Source: Thiotrichales bacterium (lineage in GTDB: Bacteria; Pseudomonadota; Gammaproteobacteria; Thiomicrospirales; Thiomicrospiraceae). From it: DNA of 6,913 nt. The notes below the pieces were generated by a model. That model was not told the DNA's origin, ran no database searches, and saw only the letters and a program-made list of their open reading frames with translations. Position numbers and translations under genes: made by a program. The DNA is taken from positions 1 through 6,913 of the forward strand of contig JALVTA010000131.1 of the NCBI GenBank assembly GCA_027036095.1, written 5' to 3'. Shown piece by piece: positions 1-4,274 of this stretch. How positions within the stretch are numbered: position 1 is the first letter of the stretch; the number at the start of each line of letters is the position of its first letter.

Positions 1-195
1 GACCCGGCTCCACTGGGGCTGACCACCGAGCAGCTGCGTTACCTGAGTGACGCCCGCCGCATGGAAAGCGACACGCTGGTTACAATACGTCAGAAGAACA
101 ACTGGACGCGCGGCACCGGCATGACCCTGTGGCTGGAAGCCGAGCGACTTGAACTGAAAAGAGACGTCACCAGCCATTATGTTCCGACGCCCTGA
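1..195 (+). CDS. lptC: LptC, C-terminal part (5' end outside window)
   Basis: The reading frame is open from the first base and ends at TGA 193-195, giving the last 64 residues of a protein whose start lies upstream. LptC is the single-pass inner-membrane protein of the Lpt machine; its periplasmic beta-jellyroll receives lipopolysaccharide from LptB2FG and hands it to LptA. What is seen: strands alternating around DTLVTIRQ and GTGMTLWLEAERLELKRDVTSHY, the latter matching the typical LptC ending, where a glycine-rich turn leads to a G(L/M)xLxAxxLEL strand and a short V(R/T)SxY tail. The membrane anchor would lie in the missing N-terminal part. The last 17 bases overlap the start of lptA, which implies translational coupling and supports the call through the standard lptC-lptA-lptB order. 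The identification rests on the short C-terminus plus context. Confidence 0.85.
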   Translation, partial: DPAPLGLTTEQLRYLSDARRMESDTLVTIRQKNNWTRGTGMTLWLEAERLELKRDVTSHYVPTP

Positions 196-685
196 GCCTC
201 TTCTGCTGCTGCTTCTGCTGCTGGCCGCGCCACTGTTGCGGGCGGCGGACGACCCCGACCGCAACCGACCCATCGAAATCCACGCAGACCGCCTGCAGGC
301 CGACCAGAAGAGCGGCGTGGCTCACTATCTGGGTCATGTCATCATCACCCAGGGCAAGCTCACCATTACAGGCGATACGCTGACCGTCACCGTGGTGGAC
401 GGCAAGATCCGCCGGGCCGTGGTAGTCGGCCAGCCGGCCCGCTTCCGCAAGTTCGATTATGAGAAGAAACGCTGGATCAGCGGACATGCCCGCACCATCA
501 CCTACACGCTGAAGCCCGAACGCCAGCTGTGGCTGGAGAAGGCCGCCCACATCGAAAGCGAGACCGGCGAACAGCTCAACGGCGCCGTCATCCGCTACTG
601 GCCGGACAGCCAGCGGCTTGAGGCCGACGGCGGCAAGGGCCGGGTGAAGCTGGTGCTGCCGCCACAGGCCGGGGAGACGCCCTGA
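179..685 (+). CDS. lptA: LptA, periplasmic lipopolysaccharide transport protein
   Basis: This 168-residue protein is the periplasmic bridge of the Lpt system, polymerising through OstA/LptA-type beta-jellyroll domains to carry lipopolysaccharide from LptC to LptD. A signal peptide is clear: basic start (MFRRPEP), a run of eight leucines, then cleavage near residue 22 (LLRA before ADD). The mature part opens with RPIEIHADRLQAD, the usual IxIxADxxxxD motif, followed by GHVIITQGKLTITGDTLTV, the family's repeated GxVxxxQGxxxxxAD pattern. E. coli LptA is 185 residues, so the length is near normal. The ATG at 179 overlaps lptC by 17 bases with only a weak purine-rich stretch upstream, so coupled translation is likely. 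lptB begins one base after its TGA. The leucine run is encoded by a 12-base tandem duplication (200-223). Confidence 0.95.
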   Translation: MFRRPEPLLLLLLLLAAPLLRAADDPDRNRPIEIHADRLQADQKSGVAHYLGHVIITQGKLTITGDTLTVTVVDGKIRRAVVVGQPARFRKFDYEKKRWISGHARTITYTLKPERQLWLEKAAHIESETGEQLNGAVIRYWPDSQRLEADGGKGRVKLVLPPQAGETP

Positions 686-686
686 C

Positions 687-1412
687 ATGGCTCACTTCTA
701 CGCCCGCGGACTGGCTAAGCGCTACCGCAAGCGGGAAGTGGTCCGCGCCGTGGACATTGACGTGCACAGCGGCCAGGTGGTCGGACTGCTCGGCCCCAAC
801 GGTGCCGGCAAGACCACCACCTTCTATATGATGATGGGGCTGGTGCCCGCCGATGCCGGCAGCATCTTTCTTGATGAGACGGAACTGACCCATCTGCCCA
901 TCCACCTGCGCGCCCGCCACGGCATCGGCTACCTGCCGCAGGAGGCATCCGTCTTCCGCCGGCTGACGGTGCGCGAGAACATCCTTGCCGTGCTGGAAAT
1001 GCGTCCCGAGCTGTCCCGGCGCCAGCGGGAGGAAAAGCTGGGCGAGCTGCTCGACCAGCTGCAGATCAACCACATCATCGACCAGCCGGGGCAGGCGCTC
1101 TCCGGCGGCGAGCGGCGCCGGGTGGAGATCGCCCGGGCACTGGCGGCGGAGCCCAAATTCATCCTGCTGGACGAGCCTTTCGCCGGCGTGGACCCCATCT
1201 CCGTCAAGGAGATTCAGCACATCATTCACCATCTCAAGGCCCACGGCATCGGGGTGCTGATCACCGACCACAACGTGCGCGAGACACTCGGCGTGTGCGA
1301 CACCGCCTATATCCTCGCCAATGGCACCATTCTGGCCCGCGGCACCCCGCAGGAAATCGTGGAAAACGAGCAGGTGCGCGCCCACTATCTGGGCGAGGAT
1401 TTCACCGTCTGA
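687..1412 (+). CDS. lptB: LptB, ATPase of the lipopolysaccharide export ABC transporter
   Basis: LptB is the cytoplasmic ATPase that, as a dimer with LptF and LptG, extracts lipopolysaccharide from the inner membrane. The protein has 241 residues, as in E. coli. All ABC elements are intact: Walker A GPNGAGKT at 36-43 (Lys42), Q-loop Gln85, signature LSGGE at 138-142, Walker B ILLDE at 159-163 with catalytic Glu163, and switch His195. Phe90, in the groove that couples to LptF/G in E. coli, is also present (family knowledge). The ATG at 687 lies one base after the lptA stop, with GGGGAG at 671-676 as ribosome binding site. LptF/LptG are not in the window, which is normal because they are usually encoded elsewhere. 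The next gene is hpf, without the usual rpoN. Confidence 0.97.
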   Translation: MAHFYARGLAKRYRKREVVRAVDIDVHSGQVVGLLGPNGAGKTTTFYMMMGLVPADAGSIFLDETELTHLPIHLRARHGIGYLPQEASVFRRLTVRENILAVLEMRPELSRRQREEKLGELLDQLQINHIIDQPGQALSGGERRRVEIARALAAEPKFILLDEPFAGVDPISVKEIQHIIHHLKAHGIGVLITDHNVRETLGVCDTAYILANGTILARGTPQEIVENEQVRAHYLGEDFTV

Positions 1413-1414
1413 GG

Positions 1415-1441
1415 TTGAATCTCCCTGCGCCCTCCTATACA
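1415..1441 (+). promoter_or_regulatory. Possible sigma-70 promoter for hpf
   Basis: TTGAAT at 1415-1420 and TATACA at 1436-1441 each match the sigma-70 hexamers at four of six positions, but the spacer is only 15 bases. The pair lies just after the lptB stop and would start transcription about 40 bases before hpf. It is weak. hpf could instead be read through from lptB, since no terminator is visible in the 74-base gap. Confidence 0.3.
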
Positions 1442-1486
1442 TTGAAACTGCAACACTCCGAAAAACACCAACACAAAGGAGCCATC

Positions 1487-1825
1487 ATGCAACTTGAAAT
1501 CACCGGTCATCACATCGAAATCACTGATGCGCTTCGTGACCACATCACCAAAAAGCTGGAAAAGATCAAGCACCACTTCGATCAGGTTCTCAACGTGCAT
1601 GTCGTGCTGACTTCCGAGCGCGCCTTCAAGATTGCGGAAGCGACCGTGCATGTGGCCGGCCATGACTTCTTCGCCAAGGACGAGAAAGATGACATGTACG
1701 CCGCCATCGACGGCATGATTCACAAGCTGGACCGCCAGATCGTCAAGCACAAGGAAAAGATCCGCGGCCACAACAAGAAAAGCGGCGGTGTGAAGGGCAT
1801 GGATGCGGCGGCGGAAGCCTCCTGA
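1487..1825 (+). CDS. hpf: Ribosome hibernation promoting factor (short HPF/YfiA family)
   Basis: This 112-residue protein belongs to the HPF/YfiA (ribosomal subunit interface) family. Members bind the decoding centre of the 30S subunit in stationary phase or starvation and block mRNA and tRNA binding; short forms work with RMF to make 100S dimers (family knowledge). Seen directly: the opening MQLEITGHHIEITDALRDHI, the KLEKIKHHFDQV helix, and the DMYAAIDGMIHKLDRQIVKHKEKIRGH ending typical of the beta-alpha-beta-beta-beta-alpha fold. The tail after about residue 95 (KKSGGVKGMDAAAEAS) is a little longer than E. coli HPF (95 residues) but far too short for the long-HPF dimerisation domain. The start is fixed by AAAGGAG at 1475-1481, five bases before the ATG. 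The gene is followed by a strong terminator. rpoN, normally upstream, and ptsN, normally downstream, are both missing. Confidence 0.93.
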   Translation: MQLEITGHHIEITDALRDHITKKLEKIKHHFDQVLNVHVVLTSERAFKIAEATVHVAGHDFFAKDEKDDMYAAIDGMIHKLDRQIVKHKEKIRGHNKKSGGVKGMDAAAEAS

Positions 1826-1848
1826 CCGCCGCAGGAACCGCCACAACG

Positions 1849-1879
1849 AAAAAACCCCGCCAAACCGGCGGGGCTTTTT
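1849..1879. terminator. Bidirectional rho-independent terminator
   Basis: A seven-base-pair GC stem (CCCCGCC 1855-1861 with GGCGGGG 1867-1873) encloses an AAACC loop. On the plus strand it is followed by C and five T (1875-1879), ending hpf transcription. On the minus strand the six A at 1849-1854 become a run of six U, ending transcription of fadL, whose stop lies at 1902. One hairpin thus serves two converging genes. Confidence 0.92.
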
Positions 1880-1901
1880 GTTGGCAGACGCGGCTGCTCT
1901 G

Positions 1902-3149
1902 TCAGTAGTTCCACACCAGCTGCAGCGAGAAGATGTCCACACTGCTGTCGTAGGAACCGGTCAGATTGCCAATATAAGTGGTGCCATTCGCAGCATAGAC
2001 CCTTTCATCAATCGGGGTGATGTCGGTAAAGACATGGGTATAGGCCGCATCGAGCTTGACGGCGGGGCTTACGTCATAGCGCAGCCCCAGCGACAGCCAG
2101 CGGCGGTCATTGTCGGGAATGCGCACCGTGCGGTAGGCGTCCCGCACTGGTGTCTGGTCATAGGCAAAACCGCCACGCACCAGCCACTTGCTGCTGATGC
2201 GCCAGTTGGCGCCCAGGGCCAGCCGCCAGGTGTCATGCCAGTTTTCAGGGGTCAGCGCAATGGTTGCACCACTGCCGTTGACAACGCGCAATTCCTTAAA
2301 GCTGCTCCAGCCTGTCCAGGTGGCACTGGCTAGCACACTCAGGCGATCACTATAATCATGGCGCCAGGACAGATCCACAACGGCAGGCAATGTCACTTTG
2401 GCAGACACACGCTGATCACTGGCCACTGTCCCCGTAGCCAGCACGGTTACCGTCGCGTTGCCACGCGCTTTATGATCCATGGTGGAGCGATAGCTCACAC
2501 CGATCACATCCTTGTCCGTCGGCTGCCATTGAACGCCCACGTTATACCCCCACGCCCAGCTATCTCCGGAAAGCCGGACCTCAGCATCAGTCGCAGAAGA
2601 GACATAGCCGTGCCGGGTCAAAGTCACATCCAGATATTGCGCACTGATGCCGGCGCCAAATGACCAGCTGCCCACCTTGCGCGCCACGGACGGATTGATA
2701 TTGATGGTTTTCAACTCGGACTTGACCCCGGCGCCCCGCCCCAGCCAGTTGCCCTCATAGCGGGTTTCCAGGCCAAAGGGTGCCACCACACTCAGTCCCA
2801 GATCATAGCTGCCCCAGCGCCCCTTCCAGAACAGATTGGGCACCACGGCACTCTGCCCACCATCAGACTCCGGGCCGGGCTGAACTGCAGCGACGGTTGA
2901 GCCTGCGTCTCTGAATTTGGCCCGCGGGCTGATATAGTGCGCGCCCACCACCACCTGATGGCCGTCGATGGCCGTCAGCCCGGCGGCGTTGTACCACTGC
3001 ACGGAGGCATCATCACTGGCCGCCCCCATGCCGGCGAAGGCCCGCCCCTGTCCGCTGCCGCTCTGCTCGAACAGCTGAAAGCCCGACGCCTGCGCCTGCG
3101 CGCTCAGTGCGGCAACCGCCATGGCCAGTGCGATTCTTTTCATCTTCAT
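1902..3149 (-). CDS. fadL: FadL/OmpP1/TodX-family outer-membrane channel for hydrophobic compounds
   Basis: The protein has 415 residues from the chosen start. FadL-family proteins are 14-stranded outer-membrane barrels with an N-terminal hatch that admit long-chain fatty acids, alkanes or aromatics by lateral diffusion. Seen here: a signal peptide (MKMKR, then a hydrophobic stretch, cut after AQAQA at residue 21), the diagnostic mature start SGFQLFEQSGSGQGRAFAG, the hatch segment WYNAAGLT (residues 52-59), and late-barrel segments ATWTGWSSFKEL, WRLALGANW, PDNDRRWLSLGLRYD and DAAYTHVF that match FadL. It ends in an aromatic barrel signature (SLQLVWNY). The start at 3149 was preferred to in-frame starts further upstream because GGAGG lies five bases before it and the signal peptide follows at once. 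The usual NPA hatch motif reads NAA. The substrate cannot be told; fatty acids or hydrocarbons are both possible. Confidence 0.92.
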   Translation of the reverse strand: MKMKRIALAMAVAALSAQAQASGFQLFEQSGSGQGRAFAGMGAASDDASVQWYNAAGLTAIDGHQVVVGAHYISPRAKFRDAGSTVAAVQPGPESDGGQSAVVPNLFWKGRWGSYDLGLSVVAPFGLETRYEGNWLGRGAGVKSELKTININPSVARKVGSWSFGAGISAQYLDVTLTRHGYVSSATDAEVRLSGDSWAWGYNVGVQWQPTDKDVIGVSYRSTMDHKARGNATVTVLATGTVASDQRVSAKVTLPAVVDLSWRHDYSDRLSVLASATWTGWSSFKELRVVNGSGATIALTPENWHDTWRLALGANWRISSKWLVRGGFAYDQTPVRDAYRTVRIPDNDRRWLSLGLRYDVSPAVKLDAAYTHVFTDITPIDERVYAANGTTYIGNLTGSYDSSVDIFSLQLVWNY

Positions 3150-3154
3150 CTCGA

Positions 3155-3159
3155 CCTCC
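3155..3159 (-). promoter_or_regulatory. Shine-Dalgarno site that fixes the fadL start
   Basis: On the minus strand GGAGG stands five bases before the ATG at 3149 and eleven before the ATG at 3143. This favours the MKMKR start and argues against the longer in-frame extensions beginning upstream of the site. Confidence 0.8.
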
Positions 3160-3288
3160 ATGCGTGATTGTGGTGTGCGGAAAACTGCCGCAAATGCTAT
3201 CACATGCCCGCAAGCTGTCGCATAAGGATGCCAACGGCGGCAATCAGAGAAGTTTATGCAAGGTACGGCTGAACGATGCGGGGGAAGA

Positions 3289-3365
3289 TGGGGTGGGTGA
3301 CGGGACTCGAACCCGCGACGACAGGGATCACAACCCTGGGCTCTACCAACTGAGCTACACCCACC
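3289..3365 (-). tRNA. tRNA-His (anticodon GTG)
   Basis: Read on the minus strand, the acceptor stem GTGGGTG (3364-3358) pairs fully with CACCCAC (3299-3293). The anticodon GTG lies at 3331-3329 between CAGGG and CCCTG, and the T-arm has GGTTCGAGTCCC. The hallmark extra 5' G of histidine tRNA is encoded at 3365 and pairs with C73 (3292); CCA is encoded at 3291-3289. It is the third and last tRNA of the Pro-Arg-His cluster. No terminator hairpin with a U-tract follows it before fadL. Confidence 0.97.
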
Positions 3366-3396
3366 ATAGTGTGGTGGAACACCCGGCGGCCTTGGA

Positions 3397-3473
3397 TGGC
3401 ACGCCCGGCAGGACTCGAACCTGCAGCCTACGGCTTAGAAGGCCGTTGCTCTATCCAGTTGAGCTACGGGCGC
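3397..3473 (-). tRNA. tRNA-Arg (anticodon TCT, reads AGA/AGG)
   Basis: On the minus strand the 77-base gene begins GCGCCCG and ends with CGGGCGT, G73 and an encoded CCA. The anticodon TCT is at 3439-3437 within the stem ACGGC/GCCGT. The closing 1:72 pair is a G-U wobble; the other six acceptor pairs are Watson-Crick. It resembles E. coli argU/argX-type minor arginine tRNA in overall sequence. It lies 31 bases upstream of tRNA-His and 58 bases downstream of tRNA-Pro in one transcript. Confidence 0.96.
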
Positions 3474-3508
3474 TCATTCGAGACCCTTCGGCACGAAAGG
3501 CATGTATT

Positions 3509-3526
3509 CCCGGGACGCAGCCCGGG
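3509..3526 (-). other. GC-rich hairpin between tRNA-Pro and tRNA-Arg
   Basis: CCCGGG occurs twice, at 3509-3514 and 3521-3526, separated by six bases, so the spacer RNA can fold into a perfect six-pair stem. No U-tract follows on the minus strand, so it is not a classical terminator. It may simply separate the two tRNAs or mark a processing site; this is inference. Confidence 0.45.
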
Positions 3527-3531
3527 GTGTC

Positions 3532-3608
3532 TGGTCGGAGTGGCGGGATTTGAACCCACGACCCCCAGTACCCAAAACTGGTGCGCTACCAGGCTGCGCT
3601 ACACTCCG
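3532..3608 (-). tRNA. tRNA-Pro (anticodon TGG)
   Basis: On the minus strand the acceptor CGGAGTG (3608-3602) pairs fully with CACTCCG (3542-3536), followed by A73 and encoded CCA at 3534-3532. The anticodon TGG is at 3574-3572, between CCAGT and ACTGG. The D-arm (TAGCGCAGCCTGGTAGCGCA) is typical of bacterial tRNA-Pro. It is the first gene of the cluster and starts about seven bases after the predicted transcription start. Confidence 0.97.
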
Positions 3609-3622
3609 AAAATGTGGCGCGT

Positions 3623-3651
3623 ATTGTAGGAAGCGCCCCAGAAGGTGTCAA
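3623..3651 (-). promoter_or_regulatory. Strong sigma-70 promoter for the Pro-Arg-His tRNA cluster
   Basis: On the minus strand TTGACA (3651-3646, perfect -35) is followed by exactly 17 bases and TACAAT (3628-3623, five of six at -10). The discriminator reads ACGCGCC, GC-rich as in growth-rate and ppGpp-controlled stable-RNA promoters (established for E. coli rRNA and tRNA genes). Transcription would start near 3615-3616, about seven bases before tRNA-Pro. The -35 box overlaps the TGA stop of mog (3650-3648). Confidence 0.9.
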
Positions 3652-4205
3652 GCTTGCCCTTGCGGTTTTTTGGCGTGTTTCGGGCGGAACGCCTTGACGA
3701 AGGCCTCGTTGGTCTCCAGGTACGGCCCTTCGATCAGGTCGATGCAGTAGGGCACGGCGGGAAAGACCGCCTCCAGGCACTCGGCAATGGCCGAGGGCTT
3801 GCCCGGCAGGTTGATGATCAGGCTGCTGCCGCGCACGCCGGCAATCTGGCGTGACAGAATGGCAGTGGGCACATACTGCAGCGAGACGGCGCGCATCTGT
3901 TCGGCAAAGCCGTCGAGAATCTTGTCGCACACCGCCTCGGTAGCCTCCGGCGTCACATCCCGCCTGGCCGGGCCGGTGCCGCCGGTGGTGAGGATCAGGC
4001 AGCAGCCCTCCTCATCCGCCAGCTCCTTCAGGGTGGCCTCGATTACCGGCTGCTCGTCCGGAATCAGGCGCGCCACCGGCTCCCACGGCGTTTTCAGCGC
4101 CTTGCCGATCCAGTCCTGCATGGCCGGCCCGCCCTTGTCCTCATACACGCCCTGGCTGGCGCGGTCGGAGACTGTCACAAAACCGATCCTGACCTTGTTT
4201 TTCAT
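3648..4205 (-). CDS. mog: Molybdopterin adenylyltransferase (Mog/MogA)
   Basis: Mog activates molybdopterin with ATP to give adenylyl-molybdopterin, the substrate on which MoeA inserts molybdate; it acts in the cytoplasm as a trimer. The protein has 185 residues from the chosen start (E. coli Mog: 195). Seen: RIGFVTVSDRASQGVYEDKG at 6-25, RLIPDEQ with Asp50, the nucleotide/pterin loop TTGGTGPARRDVTPEAT at 73-89 with Asp83, EQMRAVSLQYVPTAILSRQ, and LPGKPSAIAECL. Asp50 and Asp83 correspond to the key aspartates of E. coli Mog. The motif set fits Mog better than the smaller MoaB. A short insertion found in E. coli before the VPYCI segment is missing. ATG at 4205 is preferred to a GTG at 4226 because AAGG lies seven bases before it. 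It is divergent from lon, and no other molybdenum-cofactor gene is present. Confidence 0.94.
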   Translation of the reverse strand: MKNKVRIGFVTVSDRASQGVYEDKGGPAMQDWIGKALKTPWEPVARLIPDEQPVIEATLKELADEEGCCLILTTGGTGPARRDVTPEATEAVCDKILDGFAEQMRAVSLQYVPTAILSRQIAGVRGSSLIINLPGKPSAIAECLEAVFPAVPYCIDLIEGPYLETNEAFVKAFRPKHAKKPQGQA

Positions 4206-4212
4206 GCGCAAA

Positions 4213-4216
4213 CCTT
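4213..4216 (-). promoter_or_regulatory. Shine-Dalgarno site that fixes the mog start
   Basis: On the minus strand AAGG stands seven bases before the ATG at 4205. The alternative GTG at 4226 would place this site inside the coding region and has no comparable purine run before it. Confidence 0.6.
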
Positions 4217-4242
4217 GAAAATTCACCGTTCAAGCGCCATAT
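4214..4242 (+). promoter_or_regulatory. Heat-shock (sigma-32) type promoter for lon
   Basis: CTTGAAA at 4214-4220 is a perfect match to the sigma-32 -35 element. After 14 bases, CGCCATAT at 4235-4242 matches the -10 element CCCCATNT at every fixed position but one. Transcription would start near 4248-4250, about 25 bases before the lon ATG. lon is a classic sigma-32 gene in E. coli. An overlapping sigma-70 reading also exists (TTGAAA 4215-4220, TATGAT 4240-4245), but its spacer of 19 bases is poor. Confidence 0.7.
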
Positions 4243-4274
4243 GATAGCGTCAAACCGCATTTTTCAGGAGCGCC

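Noticed and set aside
179..195. Apparent frameshift where lptC runs into lptA
   Set aside because: Both reading frames are intact; a short overlap with coupled translation is normal between these genes.
588..1442. A 284-codon open frame on the minus strand opposite lptB
   Set aside because: It is the complement of an intact LptB with all ABC motifs, and its product shows no domain or plausible start context.
1803..2663. Plus-strand open frames antisense to fadL
   Set aside because: They lie opposite a convincing signal-peptide-bearing FadL protein and start inside hpf or without a ribosome binding site; no domain is visible.
3220..3234. Possible sigma-54 promoter upstream of fadL (TGGCAT...TTATGC on the minus strand)
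   Set aside because: The GG and GC pairs are nine rather than ten bases apart and the -12 element is poor.
3289..3608. tRNA cluster as a phage or island attachment site
   Set aside because: No integrase gene, no repeated copy of a tRNA 3' end in the window, and neighbours are housekeeping genes.
3107..3750. Three overlapping short plus-strand frames with peptides such as GTRTRDDRDHNPGLYQLSYTHH
   Set aside because: These are translations of the antisense of the tRNA-His, tRNA-Arg and tRNA-Pro genes, a known source of false hypothetical proteins in databases.
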